Part shown: positions 27,640 to 36,088 of the stretch, piece by piece
How positions within the stretch are numbered: position 1 is the first letter of the stretch
Layout of the letters: each line of letters begins with the position of its first letter
Assembly: GCF_041080625.1 (NCBI RefSeq)
Contig: NZ_CP163518.1
Coordinates: forward strand, 3,100,001 to 3,164,000
Length of the DNA: 64,000 bases
From: Streptomyces sp. CG1
Lineage (GTDB): Bacteria > Actinomycetota > Actinomycetes > Streptomycetales > Streptomycetaceae
Direction of reading: 5' to 3'
Program-made: the position numbers and the translations under genes
Notes under the pieces: model-generated
What the model saw: only the letters and a program-made list of their open reading frames with translations
Database searches by the model: none
Told to the model about the DNA's origin: nothing

Positions 27640-28580
27640 GCGTACGTCTCCTCGCGGACCTGGTCGAGGGCCTTCTGCAGGTCCTCGGGGTACTCGCTCT
27701 CGAACTCCACCCACTGGCTGTCCGCGGGGTGCTCGAAGCCGAGGCGCACTGCGTGCAGCCACTGGCGGGTCAGCCGCAGCCGCTTGGCGAGGGTGGGGTC
27801 GGCGCCGTAGGTGAGGTCGCCGACGCAGGGGTGGCGGTGGGCGGACATGTGCACCCGGATCTGGTGGGTGCGGCCGGTCTCCAGCTTCACGTCCAGCAGG
27901 GAGGCGGCGCGGAACGCCTCGATGAGGTCGTAGTGCGTCACGGAGGGCTTGCCGTCGGCCGTGACCGCCCACTTGTAGTCGTGGTTCGGATGGCGGCCGA
28001 TGGGTGCGTCGATGGTGCCGCTCGTCGGGTCCGGGTGGCCCTGGACGAGGGTGTGGTAGCGCTTGTCGACCGTGCGCTCCTTGAACTGGCGCTTGAGCGA
28101 TGTGTACGCCCGCTCCGACTTGGCGACGACCATCAGGCCCGAGGTGCCGACGTCCAGGCGGTGCACGATGCCCTGGCGCTCGGCGGCGCCGGAGGTGGAG
28201 ATCCGGTACCCGGCGGCGGCGAGGCCGCCGATGACGGTGGGACCGCTCCAGCCCGGCGACGGGTGCGCGGCCACGCCGACCGGCTTTACGATCACGACCA
28301 CGTCCTCGTCGTCGTACACGATCTCCATGCCCTCGACCGGCTCGGCGACCACCTGCACCGGCGCGGGCGCCTGCGGCATCTCGACCTCGAGCCAGGCGCC
28401 GCCGCTCACCCGCTCGGACTTGCCGACCACCGTGCCGTCGACCTGCACCTTGCCGGCGGCGGCCAGCTCGGCCGCCTTCGTGCGGGAGAAGCCGAACATG
28501 CGGGAGATGGCGGCGTCGACGCGCTCGCCCTCCAGGCCGTCGGGCACGGGCAGGGTTCGGATCTCGGGAATCGTGCTCAC
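27636..28580 (-). CDS. rluD: RluD-type 23S rRNA pseudouridine synthase
   Basis: A 314-residue RluA-family pseudouridine synthase. It has an N-terminal S4 RNA-binding domain (residues 18-65) and a catalytic domain with [18 protein letters not shown], in which Asp143 is the catalytic nucleophile. [21 protein letters not shown] follows near residue 241. The family isomerises uridines in helix 69 of 23S rRNA or at related sites. GTG at 28580. lspA lies 73 bp upstream, the usual actinobacterial order. The exact target uridines cannot be read from sequence. Confidence 0.94.
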   Translation of the reverse strand: MSTIPEIRTLPVPDGLEGERVDAAISRMFGFSRTKAAELAAAGKVQVDGTVVGKSERVSGGAWLEVEMPQAPAPVQVVAEPVEGMEIVYDDEDVVVIVKPVGVAAHPSPGWSGPTVIGGLAAAGYRISTSGAAERQGIVHRLDVGTSGLMVVAKSERAYTSLKRQFKERTVDKRYHTLVQGHPDPTSGTIDAPIGRHPNHDYKWAVTADGKPSVTHYDLIEAFRAASLLDVKLETGRTHQIRVHMSAHRHPCVGDLTYGADPTLAKRLRLTRQWLHAVRLGFEHPADSQWVEFESEYPEDLQKALDQVREETYA

Positions 28581-28653
28581 CCGTCGAGTATGCCGGACGG
28601 GCGGAACCAGGCCGAACGAGCCTGTGGAAAACCGGCTGTCGAGAGCTCTGGCC

Positions 28654-29313
28654 TCAGTCCTTGTGGACCGTGCCGTCCGGGTCGAGGCCCCGGAAGGACA
28701 GCAGCACGATCAGGATGCCGCCGCACACGATCGCCGAGTCCGCGAGGTTGAACACCGCGAAGCCCTTGGGCGCGATGAAGTCCACGACCTCGCCCTCGAA
28801 GACGCCCGGCGAGCGGAAGATCCGGTCGGTGAGGTTGCCGAGGGCGCCGCCGAGCAGCAGACCGAGCGCGATGGCCCACGGGTAGCTGTAGAGCTTGCGG
28901 GCCAGGCGCATGATCACCACGATCACGGCCGCGGCGATCAGGGTGAAGATGACCGTGAAGGCCGCGCCGAAGCCGAAGGCCGCGCCCGGGTTCCGGATGG
29001 CGTTCAGCTCCAGCCAGTCCCCGATGAGCTTGATCGGCGCGCGGCCCTCCAGCTTGGCGACCACGAGCGTCTTGCTGATCAGGTCGAGGGCGTACGCGAA
29101 CGCGGCCACCGCGAACAGCAGGGCGATCCGTCGCCCGCGGGAGCCTCGCGCGTCCGCCGGGGCCCGCCGCTCGCCCGCGCCGGACACACCGGGCGGGGCG
29201 GACGCACCAGAGCCGGCGGACGCACCAGAGCCGGCGGACGCTCCTGCCGCCGGCTGTTCGCCGCTGTCGTCCGGGGTGTCCGGCGTACCGATGATGCGCT
29301 CCGCCTCTGCCAC
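28654..29313 (-). CDS. lspA: Lipoprotein signal peptidase (SPase II) LspA
   Basis: A 219-residue aspartic signal peptidase that cleaves prolipoproteins after diacylglyceryl modification. Four membrane helices lie from about residue 63 to 208. The two catalytic aspartates are Asp163 in GNLTDR and Asp192 in FNLADSAIV. The NPGAAFG motif (about 108-114) is present. Unlike compact homologues, it has an added cytoplasmic N-terminus of about 60 residues, rich in Ala/Ser/Gly with ASAGSG repeats encoded by an 18-bp tandem repeat. It lies 59 bp after the DksA-like gene and is followed by the rluD-type gene. Confidence 0.96.
   Translation of the reverse strand: MAEAERIIGTPDTPDDSGEQPAAGASAGSGASAGSGASAPPGVSGAGERRAPADARGSRGRRIALLFAVAAFAYALDLISKTLVVAKLEGRAPIKLIGDWLELNAIRNPGAAFGFGAAFTVIFTLIAAAVIVVIMRLARKLYSYPWAIALGLLLGGALGNLTDRIFRSPGVFEGEVVDFIAPKGFAVFNLADSAIVCGGILIVLLSFRGLDPDGTVHKD
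29204..29243. repeat. Short tandem repeat coding for Ala-Gly-Ser linker in LspA
   Basis: About two copies of an 18-bp unit (GGCGGACGCACCAGAGCC on the plus strand) encode the SAGSGA repeats of the disordered LspA N-terminus, near residues 25-38. Such in-frame units can expand or contract. Confidence 0.7.
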
Positions 29314-29372
29314 GTGAGTCCCTCAACCTAGGTGCCTGACTGAGGACGAGACTACGGCACGGCCCGGCACGC

Positions 29373-30587
29373 TCAGGAGCGGCGTTCCTGCTTCTGCTTG
29401 CACTCGACGCACAGCGTGGCCCTGGGGAAAGCCAGCATCCGGGCCTTGCCGATCGGGTTGCCGCAGTTCTCGCACAGGCCGTAGGTGCCCGCGTCCAGCC
29501 GCTCCAGGGCGTGCTCGTTCTGGACCAGCATCTCGCGCGCGTTGGCCGCCAGCGCCATCTCGTGCTCACGCGTGATGTTCTTGGTCCCGGTGTCGGCCTG
29601 GTCATCTCCCGCACCGTCCCCGGAGTCCCGCATCAGGCCCACGAGGGAGGCCTCGGAGTTGCTGATCTCGGCGCGCAGCCGCTCCACCTCGGACAGCAGT
29701 TCGGCACGGGCCTCGGCGACCTCTTCCGAGGTCCAGGGGTCCTCGCCGGGGCGCACCGCCAGCTCGCCGGGTTCCGCCGCGGCGACCCGCGCCTTGGGAA
29801 CGGCACTCTCCGCCGTGGCCGTGCCAGGAGTCTTCTTCGCAACCACTGTCGTGGCTCCCGTCTGCTTCGCGGCCCGCGCCGCGCCCGCTTTCTTGGCCGT
29901 GCTCGTGTCGGCCGTCTCCGTGGAGACGCCCTCGGCGGCCGCCTTCCTGCCGCCGGCCTTCTTCGCCGCCGGCTTCCTGACAACCGTCTTCTCCGCCTCC
30001 GCCACCCCCTTCGCCGCCCTCTTCCCGGCGGCCCGCTTGCCAACGGTCTTGCTGCCGACGGCCTGCTTGCCGACGGCTTTCGCGGTCGGCGCCTTCTTGG
30101 CAGCGGTCTTCTTTGCTGCGGTCTTCTTCGCCGGCGCCTCCTTGGCAGCGGTCTTCGCGGCACCGGCCTTCTTGGCGCCGGTCTTCTTGGCGCCCTTGGC
30201 GGCCGTCTCCTCAGCCTCGGTCTTCTTGACTGCGGTCTTCTTTGCCTCGGCCTCCCTGACCTCGGTCTTCTTCGCCGCGCCCTTCTTGGCAGCCGTCTCC
30301 TTGGCGGCCGTCTCCTTGGCGGCCGTCTTCCTTGCGGCAGGCTCCTTCACCGCGGGCTTCTTCTCGGTTGCCTTCGCGGTCGCCTTCCCGGCGGCGGGCT
30401 CCTTCACGGCCGCCTCTCTAAGCGCCGGCCTCTTCGCGGTCGGCTCCGCGCCACTCCCCCCGGTCGCCTTCTTCTTGCCGGCCACTGCCTTGGCCTCGCC
30501 ACCACGCGCAGCCGCTGCGCCGGAGGCGGCCGCGCCCCTGCGCCGGCCGGTCGCCGGCTGCTGTACGGCGGTCTTTTTCGCCACCAT
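29373..30587 (-). CDS. DksA/TraR-type zinc-finger protein with Lys/Ala-rich H1-like N-terminal tail
   Basis: A 404-residue protein with two contrasting parts. Residues 1-275 are a low-complexity Lys/Ala/Thr/Glu tail with dozens of AAKK and KKTAAK units, like histone H1 or mycobacterial HupB tails. Residues about 290-404 are a DksA/TraR domain: a coiled coil (EVAEARAELLSEVERLRAEI), an acidic tip (GDGAGDDQADTG) and a C4 zinc finger with Cys372, Cys375, Cys393 and Cys396. DksA-type proteins bind the RNA polymerase secondary channel, and the tail suggests additional DNA binding. ATG at 30587 has AAGGGG 8 nt upstream. It is divergent from ileS and precedes lspA. Confidence 0.85.
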   Translation of the reverse strand: MVAKKTAVQQPATGRRRGAAASGAAAARGGEAKAVAGKKKATGGSGAEPTAKRPALREAAVKEPAAGKATAKATEKKPAVKEPAARKTAAKETAAKETAAKKGAAKKTEVREAEAKKTAVKKTEAEETAAKGAKKTGAKKAGAAKTAAKEAPAKKTAAKKTAAKKAPTAKAVGKQAVGSKTVGKRAAGKRAAKGVAEAEKTVVRKPAAKKAGGRKAAAEGVSTETADTSTAKKAGAARAAKQTGATTVVAKKTPGTATAESAVPKARVAAAEPGELAVRPGEDPWTSEEVAEARAELLSEVERLRAEISNSEASLVGLMRDSGDGAGDDQADTGTKNITREHEMALAANAREMLVQNEHALERLDAGTYGLCENCGNPIGKARMLAFPRATLCVECKQKQERRS

Positions 30588-30870
30588 GGCCGCGACCCCT
30601 TCACATATTGTGATCTTGTTCGCGAATCGTGCTGGGACGATAAATCGACTTGAGTCCCGCGGCAACGGGGCACACCGCCCGATTCGCCCGCCCGCACCCC
30701 CACGCAGCGAGCCTGCATCCGTTGTGCCCAGCTCCCCGGCGGGTAATCCGACTGGCCCGGCCTCCCCGGACCCGGGCGCCCGCCTCGCGCCATTCGGGTC
30801 ATCCGGGCCGGTCACGCCGCCCCCGGCGGTACGGCACGGAAAACCGGTCAGCCACTGTCCGCGCGGCGCC
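30588..30870. other. Intergenic region between the DksA-like gene and the ileS leader
   Basis: About 280 bp without a supported gene. It must hold the minus-strand promoter of the DksA-like gene and the plus-strand promoter of ileS. A TCACA-TAT-TGTGA symmetric site lies at 30601-30613, close upstream of the DksA-like ribosome site. The rest shows no recognisable element. Confidence 0.6.
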
Positions 30871-30871
30871 G

Positions 30872-30877
30872 TACACT
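30872..30877 (+). promoter_or_regulatory. Candidate -10 element of the ileS leader
   Basis: TACACT fits the TANNNT consensus of the main Streptomyces sigma factor and lies just before the conserved leader, giving a start near 30884 and a leader of about 305 nt. No clear -35 hexamer is seen at the normal distance, so this is tentative. Confidence 0.45.
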
Positions 30878-30879
30878 GG

Positions 30880-31190
30880 GCGGAGCGAGAAGCGTGGATG
30901 GGGACGAGTAGCGGCGTACGCAGCCCAGAGCGACCCGGGGACGGTGTGAGCCCGGGGGTGAGCGCGACGTGAAGATCACCCCGGAGCCGCCGGAAGAAAG
31001 CCGCAGCCAGAGCGCTGGGGCCAGTAGAACCGGCTTCGCGACCCCAATGAGGGGGCTCACCGGCGTGTACGGCGCGGCGGAGGGCCAAGGAGGGTGGTAC
31101 CGCGGGAGCGCGCCGCACACGGCGTAGACAGGATCGAAGGCTCTCGTCCCTCCGACGGAAGGCAGCAAGTCCGTTGGAGGATGCTCGCAG
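30880..31190 (+). promoter_or_regulatory. T-box riboswitch of ileS, ultrashort stem I, translational type
   Basis: The leader contains the T-box core AGGGTGGTACCGCGG at 31091-31105, whose UGGU pairs with the free CCA end of uncharged tRNA. It sits inside an arm closed by 31064-31076 pairing with 31109-31121. Upstream is a very short stem I: CCGGGG (30952-30957) with CCCCGG (30979-30984), enclosing an AAGATCA loop in which ATC (30975-30977) is the isoleucine specifier. The last hairpin pairs TCCCTCCGACGG (31147-31158) with CCGTTGGAGGA (31171-31181), burying the ileS ribosome site GGAGG. Control is therefore by freeing the ribosome site when uncharged tRNA-Ile binds, as known for actinobacterial ileS leaders, and not by termination. 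Confidence 0.93.
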
Positions 31191-34100
31191 ATGACAGCGC
31201 CGACGTACCGCCAGGTGCCCGCACAGGTCGACCTGCCCGCTCTTGAGCACGCCGTGCTCGACTTCTGGCGCGAGCAGAAGATCTTCGCCAAGAGCCTGGA
31301 GCAGTCCGAGGGCCGCCCGGAGTGGGTGTTCTACGAGGGCCCGCCCACCGCGAACGGCATGCCCGGCGCCCACCACATCGAGGCGCGCGTCTTCAAGGAC
31401 GTCTTCCCCCGCTTCCGCACCATGCGCGGCTACCACGTGGCCCGCAAGGCCGGCTGGGACTGCCACGGCCTGCCCGTGGAGCTGGCGGTCGAGAAGGAGC
31501 TGGGCTTCTCCGGCAAGCAGGACATCGAGGCGTACGGCATCGCCGAGTTCAACGCCAAGTGCCGCGAGTCGGTGACCCGGCACACCGATGCCTTCGCCGA
31601 GCTGACGACCCGCATGGGCTACTGGGTCGACCTGGACGACGCCTACCGCACCATGGACCCCGAGTACGTGGAGTCGGTCTGGTGGTCGCTGAAGGAGATC
31701 TTCGGCAAGGGCCTGCTGGTCCAGGACCACCGCGTCGCCCCCTGGTGCCCGCGCTGCGGCACCGGCCTGTCCGACCACGAGCTGGCGCAGGGCTACGAGA
31801 CGGTCGTCGACCCGTCCGTGTACGTCCGTTTCCCGCTCACCTCCGGTCCGCTCGCCGGCGAGGCCGCGCTCCTGGTGTGGACGACGACCCCCTGGACCCT
31901 GGTGTCCAACACGGCGGTCGCCACGCACCCGGAGGTCACCTACGTCGTCGCGACCGACGGCGAGGAGAAGCTCGTCGTCGCCGAACAGCTCGTCGCCAAG
32001 GCTCTCGGTGAGGGCTGGGAGCCCACGGGCCAGACCTTCACCGGCGCCGAGATGGAGCGCTGGACATATCAACGTCCGTTCGAGCTGGTCGAGTTCCCGG
32101 AGCCGGCGCACTACGTGGTCAACGCCGACTACGTCACCACCGAGGACGGTACGGGTCTGGTGCACCAGTCCCCCGCCTTCGGTGAGGACGACCTCAAGGT
32201 CTGCCGCTCCTACGGCCTGCCGGTCGTGAACCCGGTCCGCCCGGACGGCACCTTCGAGGAGGGCGTGCCGCTGGTCGGCGGCGTCTTCTTCAAGAAGGCG
32301 GACGAACAGCTCACCGAGGACCTGTTGCAGCGCGGCCTCCTCTTCAAGCACCTGCCGTACGAGCACAGCTACCCGCACTGCTGGCGCTGCCACACCGCGC
32401 TGCTCTACTACGCACAGCCTTCCTGGTACATCCGCACGACGGCGATCAAGGACCGCCTCGTCCAGGAGAACGAGAAGACCAACTGGTACCCCGAGACGGT
32501 CAAGCACGGCCGGTACGGTGACTGGCTGAACAACAACATCGACTGGGCCCTGTCCCGCAACCGCTACTGGGGCACCCCGCTGCCGATCTGGCGCTGCGAG
32601 GACGACCACCTCACCTGCGTCGGCTCCCGCGCGGAGCTGACCGAGCTGTCCGGCGCCGACCAGTCGAACCTCGACCCGCACCGCCCGTACATCGACGAGG
32701 TCACCTTCGCCTGCCCCCAGGAGGGCTGCGGAAAGACGGCCACGCGCGTGCCCGAGGTCATCGACGCCTGGTACGACTCGGGCTCGATGCCGTTCGCGCA
32801 GTGGGGCTACCCGTACAAGAACAAGGAACTGTTCGAGAGCCGGTATCCGGCGCAGTTCATCTCCGAGGCGATCGACCAGACCCGTGGCTGGTTCTACACC
32901 CTGATGGCCGTCGGCACCCTCGTCTTCGACAAGTCGTCGTACGAAAACGTCGTCTGCCTGGGCCACATCCTCGCCGAGGACGGCCGCAAGATGTCCAAGC
33001 ACCTGGGCAACATCCTCCAGCCGATCCCGCTCATGGACGCCAACGGCGCCGACGCGGTGCGCTGGTTCATGGCGGCCGGCGGCTCCCCGTGGGCGGCGCG
33101 CCGGGTCGGCCACGGCACCATCCAGGAGGTCGTCCGCAAGACCCTGCTGACGTACTGGAACACGGTCGCCTTCCAGGCGCTGTACGCCCGTACGTCCGCG
33201 TGGGCGCCCAGCGCGGCGGACCCGGCCCCGGCCGAGCGCCCGCTGATCGACCGCTGGCTGCTGTCCGAACTGCACGCCCTCACCGACCAGGTGACCCAGG
33301 CGCTGGAGGCGTACGACACCCAGCGCGCCGGCAAGCTGCTGTCCGCGTTCGTCGACGACCTGTCCAACTGGTACGTCCGCCGCTCGCGCCGCCGCTTCTG
33401 GCAGGGCGACAAGGCCGCGCTGCGCACGCTGCACGAGGTGCTGGAGACGGTCACCACACTGCTGGCGCCGATCGTCCCGTTCATCACCGAGCGGGTCTGG
33501 CAGGACCTGATCGTGCCGGTGACCCCGGGTGCGCCGGAGTCCGTGCACCTGGCGGCCTGGCCGGAGGCGGACCTGTCGGCGATCGACCCGGAGCTGTCGA
33601 AGCAGATGGTTCTGGTCCGCCGCCTGGTGGAGCTGGGCCGTGCCACGCGCGCGGAGTCCGGAGTCAAGACGCGTCAGCCACTGTCCCGCGCGCTGATCGC
33701 CGCGAGCGGCTTCGAGGCGCTGGACCCGGAGCTGCACACGCAGATCACCGAGGAGCTGAACGTCTCTTCGCTGGCGTCGCTGTCCGAGGTCGGCGGGTCC
33801 CTGGTGGACACCACCGCCAAGGCCAACTTCCGTGCGCTGGGCAAGCGGTTCGGCAAGCGGGTCCAGGACGTGGCGAAGGCGATCGCCAACGCCGACGCGG
33901 CCGCGCTGTCACTGGCGCTGCGCGAGGGCACGGCGTCGGTGGAGGTCGACGGTGAGAAGGTCAGCCTCGCCCCGGACGAGGTGATCATCACCGAGACCCC
34001 GCGCGAGGGCTGGTCGGTGGCCTCCGACTCGGGTGCCACCGTCGCCCTGGACCTGGAGATCACCGAGGAGCTGCGGCAGGCGGGCCTGGCCCGTGACGCG

Positions 34101-34334
34101 ATCCGGCTGATCCAGGAGGCACGCAAGAACAGCGGCCTGGATGTGGCCGACCGGATCGCTCTGCGCTGGGTGTCGACCGACCCGGCGGTGGTCGCTGCGC
34201 TCAGCGAGCACAGTGAGCTGATCTCTGACGAGGTCCTGGCTACTGACTTCGGACACGGTGAGGCCGACGACAGCTTTGGTGAGCCGTTCACCGATGAGGG
34301 GCTGTCTCTCGCGTTCCGGCTGCGGAAGGCGTAA
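31191..34334 (+). CDS. ileS: Isoleucyl-tRNA synthetase, type 2, with GAHH in place of HIGH
   Basis: A 1047-residue class Ia synthetase of the longer type-2 (eukaryote-like) group. The Rossmann active site has PPTANGMPGAHHIEAR, where the HIGH signature position reads Gly59-Ala60-His61-His62, a GXHH swap. KMSKH at residues 600-604 is normal. The CP1 editing domain is present (WTTTPWTLVSNTA near residue 226, and a later GTGLVHQSPAFGEDD), as are the anticodon-binding domain and a C-terminal extension of about 200 residues. Type-2 enzymes are intrinsically resistant to mupirocin, and the GXHH form has been linked to far stronger resistance. ATG at 31191 is 10 nt after the T-box-controlled GGAGG. 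Terminator follows. Confidence 0.98.
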   Translation: MTAPTYRQVPAQVDLPALEHAVLDFWREQKIFAKSLEQSEGRPEWVFYEGPPTANGMPGAHHIEARVFKDVFPRFRTMRGYHVARKAGWDCHGLPVELAVEKELGFSGKQDIEAYGIAEFNAKCRESVTRHTDAFAELTTRMGYWVDLDDAYRTMDPEYVESVWWSLKEIFGKGLLVQDHRVAPWCPRCGTGLSDHELAQGYETVVDPSVYVRFPLTSGPLAGEAALLVWTTTPWTLVSNTAVATHPEVTYVVATDGEEKLVVAEQLVAKALGEGWEPTGQTFTGAEMERWTYQRPFELVEFPEPAHYVVNADYVTTEDGTGLVHQSPAFGEDDLKVCRSYGLPVVNPVRPDGTFEEGVPLVGGVFFKKADEQLTEDLLQRGLLFKHLPYEHSYPHCWRCHTALLYYAQPSWYIRTTAIKDRLVQENEKTNWYPETVKHGRYGDWLNNNIDWALSRNRYWGTPLPIWRCEDDHLTCVGSRAELTELSGADQSNLDPHRPYIDEVTFACPQEGCGKTATRVPEVIDAWYDSGSMPFAQWGYPYKNKELFESRYPAQFISEAIDQTRGWFYTLMAVGTLVFDKSSYENVVCLGHILAEDGRKMSKHLGNILQPIPLMDANGADAVRWFMAAGGSPWAARRVGHGTIQEVVRKTLLTYWNTVAFQALYARTSAWAPSAADPAPAERPLIDRWLLSELHALTDQVTQALEAYDTQRAGKLLSAFVDDLSNWYVRRSRRRFWQGDKAALRTLHEVLETVTTLLAPIVPFITERVWQDLIVPVTPGAPESVHLAAWPEADLSAIDPELSKQMVLVRRLVELGRATRAESGVKTRQPLSRALIAASGFEALDPELHTQITEELNVSSLASLSEVGGSLVDTTAKANFRALGKRFGKRVQDVAKAIANADAAALSLALREGTASVEVDGEKVSLAPDEVIITETPREGWSVASDSGATVALDLEITEELRQAGLARDAIRLIQEARKNSGLDVADRIALRWVSTDPAVVAALSEHSELISDEVLATDFGHGEADDSFGEPFTDEGLSLAFRLRKA

Positions 34335-34350
34335 GCGCCGAGCGATTCGC

Positions 34351-34387
34351 GAAGGGCCCGGTCTCCGGTTCGGAGGCCGGGCCCTTC
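34351..34387 (+). terminator. Intrinsic terminator of ileS
   Basis: Stem GAAGGGCCCGG (34351-34361) pairs with 34377-34387 around a loop containing a further short hairpin, 17 bp after the ileS stop. The downstream arm ends CCCTTCTTC, which is moderately T-rich. Confidence 0.75.
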
Positions 34388-34434
34388 TTCGCTTGGTCCT
34401 CTTCGCTGGTCCTCTTCATAGGTCCGCAACGCGC

Positions 34435-34480
34435 GTAAAAAGGGCGGGACCCCGGATCGTGTGATCCGGGGTCCCGCCCT
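34435..34480 (-). terminator. Intrinsic terminator of the divIVA transcript
   Basis: A perfect 17-bp stem (34441-34457 with 34464-34480, 6-nt loop). Read on the minus strand it is followed by TTTTT, so it terminates divIVA, whose stop is 45 bp upstream. It may also block ileS read-through. Confidence 0.9.
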
Positions 34481-34525
34481 GAACGCTGCCGACGCCTAAG
34501 GCGTACTACTCACCGTGCCCGGTGC

Positions 34526-35686
34526 TCAGTTGTCGTCCTCGTCGATCAGGAACCCGCGCATCGGCGAGGGCGCCTGGCCCATCGGGGACGGACCCTGCGG
34601 GCGGACCGGGGCCATGGGCTGCGTCATGGCCGGGGTCATCTGCTGCTGACCGCCGTAGGACGGGGCGGACGGAGCGGGGTTGCCGCCCATCGTCTGATTG
34701 CCGCCGTAGGACGGGGCGCTCGCGCCGGCCGGGGCCATGGAGGGCGCCGGGGACGGCGGCAGGGACGCGGTGGCCGGGGTGCGCGGCGGAGCGAGCGAGT
34801 CGTCGGCCTGGGTCTCCAGCTGGCGCAGCTGGGACTCGAGGTACGACTTCAGCCGCGTGCGGTACTCGCGTTCGAAGCCGCGCAGGTCCTCGACCTTGCG
34901 CTCCAGCGTGGCGCGGGCGGACTCGAGGGAGCCCATCGCGACGCGGTGCTTCTCCTGCGCGTCCCGCTCCAGGGCGTCGGCCTTGGCACGGGCGTCACGC
35001 TCCAGACCCTCGGCGCGGCTGCGGGCCTCACCGACGATCTTGTTGGCCTCGGAGCGAGCCTCGGCGATCGCCTGGTCGGCGGTCTGCTGGGCCAGCGAGA
35101 GGACTCGGGCGGCGCTGTCGCCACCAGGGCCCTGACCGGGCATGCCGGGTCCACCCATGGGACCGCCCATGCCCATCTGCTGCTGCATGGGCGGCTGTCC
35201 GCCCATCGGGCCCTGGCCCATCGGACCTTGACCCATCGGGCCCTGGCCCATCGGGCCCTGGCCCATCGGACCCTGACCCATCGGACCGGGACCCTGCGGG
35301 CCGCCCTGACCGCCGGGACCGGCGGGCAGCTGCGGGGCGCCGCTCGGCAGCTGGGGCGGGCCACCCATGGGGCCGCCCATCTGCTGCTGCGGCGGGCCCG
35401 ATATGCCGGCGGGCACCGGCGCGCCGGGACCTCGCATGCCCTGCTGCTGCGGATGCTGCTGCTGGTCCTGCTCCGGCGGACCCTTGCGCATGTTCTGCTG
35501 GTTCTGCGCGGCCGCACGGGTCGCCGCGGCCAGCTTGGCGCGCAGGTCTTCGTTCTCACGGAGCAGACGGGTCAGTTCGGCTTCGACCTCGTCGAGGAAG
35601 GCATCGACCTCGTCCTCGTCATAGCCTTCTCGGAGGCGGACGGTCGTGAACTGCTTGTTCCGCACGTCCTCGGGGGTCAACGGCAT
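34526..35686 (-). CDS. divIVA: Polar growth protein DivIVA (Wag31-like)
   Basis: The 386-residue tropomyosin-like protein that marks hyphal tips and directs apical growth in Streptomyces. The N-terminal membrane-binding domain [28 protein letters not shown] leads to a first coiled coil (about 28-60), together about 60 residues. A long Pro/Gly/Gln/Met spacer follows (65-190) with five perfect PMGQG pentapeptides at 135-159. The main coiled coil occupies 193-300 (heptads in [20 protein letters not shown]). The disordered tail ends FLIDEDDN. Length and spacer fit Streptomyces DivIVA rather than short Firmicutes forms. ATG at 35686, last gene of the cluster, with its own T-rich terminator. Confidence 0.96.
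   Translation of the reverse strand: MPLTPEDVRNKQFTTVRLREGYDEDEVDAFLDEVEAELTRLLRENEDLRAKLAAATRAAAQNQQNMRKGPPEQDQQQHPQQQGMRGPGAPVPAGISGPPQQQMGGPMGGPPQLPSGAPQLPAGPGGQGGPQGPGPMGQGPMGQGPMGQGPMGQGPMGQGPMGGQPPMQQQMGMGGPMGGPGMPGQGPGGDSAARVLSLAQQTADQAIAEARSEANKIVGEARSRAEGLERDARAKADALERDAQEKHRVAMGSLESARATLERKVEDLRGFEREYRTRLKSYLESQLRQLETQADDSLAPPRTPATASLPPSPAPSMAPAGASAPSYGGNQTMGGNPAPSAPSYGGQQQMTPAMTQPMAPVRPQGPSPMGQAPSPMRGFLIDEDDN
35210..35284. repeat. Fifteen-bp tandem repeat coding for PMGQG in DivIVA
   Basis: Five consecutive 15-bp units, nearly identical in DNA, encode PMGQG. Near-identity at synonymous positions suggests recent expansion by slippage or recombination. Confidence 0.9.
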
Positions 35687-35741
35687 CTCTTCACCTCAAC
35701 GTAGTCATCGGCAGTCGGCAAGACCGTATCGTCCACACGCA

Positions 35742-36029
35742 TCACATGAAGCTCCCCGTGATGGAGAGGAGGATGTAGACGATGATCATCAGTACGAAGA
35801 AGGACAGGTCGAGCGCCACGCCCCCGAGACGCAGCGGCGGGATGAACCGCCGCAGAAGCTTCAGCGGTGGATCGGTGACAGTGTAGGTGGCCTCCAGTAC
35901 GACCACCATCGCCTTGCCGGGTTGCCACGAGCGGGCGAACTGGAACACATAATCCATGACGAGCCGGAAAAGAAGCACGACTAGGAACACCAGTAGCGCG
36001 GTGTGGACCACCGTGACGAACACGCTCAT
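35742..36029 (-). CDS. YggT-family membrane protein (YlmG)
   Basis: A 95-residue protein with two membrane helices (VVHTALLVFLVVLLFRLVMDYVF and LDLSFFVLMIIVYILLSI, residues about 7-29 and 74-92) and the conserved intervening segment EATYTVTDPPLKLLRRFIPPLRLGG. This is the YggT/YlmG family. It sits between sepF and divIVA in many Gram-positive division clusters and is linked to division or membrane organisation. ATG at 36029, 59 bp after sepF and 55 bp before divIVA. Confidence 0.94.
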   Translation of the reverse strand: MSVFVTVVHTALLVFLVVLLFRLVMDYVFQFARSWQPGKAMVVVLEATYTVTDPPLKLLRRFIPPLRLGGVALDLSFFVLMIIVYILLSITGSFM

Positions 36030-36088
36030 GGCCTGCGCTTCCCTCTCCCCTGTCCGTGCTCTTCCGAACTTCGATCCGGTTGTGCGTC

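Noticed and set aside
30588..33737. Long minus-strand open frame antisense to ileS, in frame with the DksA-like gene (over 1,400 codons in total)
   Set aside because: High GC with G/C at the third codon position leaves antisense frames open. The plus-strand ileS is certain, and the real DksA-like start is ATG 30587 with a ribosome site.
35204..35290. CRISPR-like regular repeats
   Set aside because: Units are contiguous 15-bp coding repeats of DivIVA without spacers.
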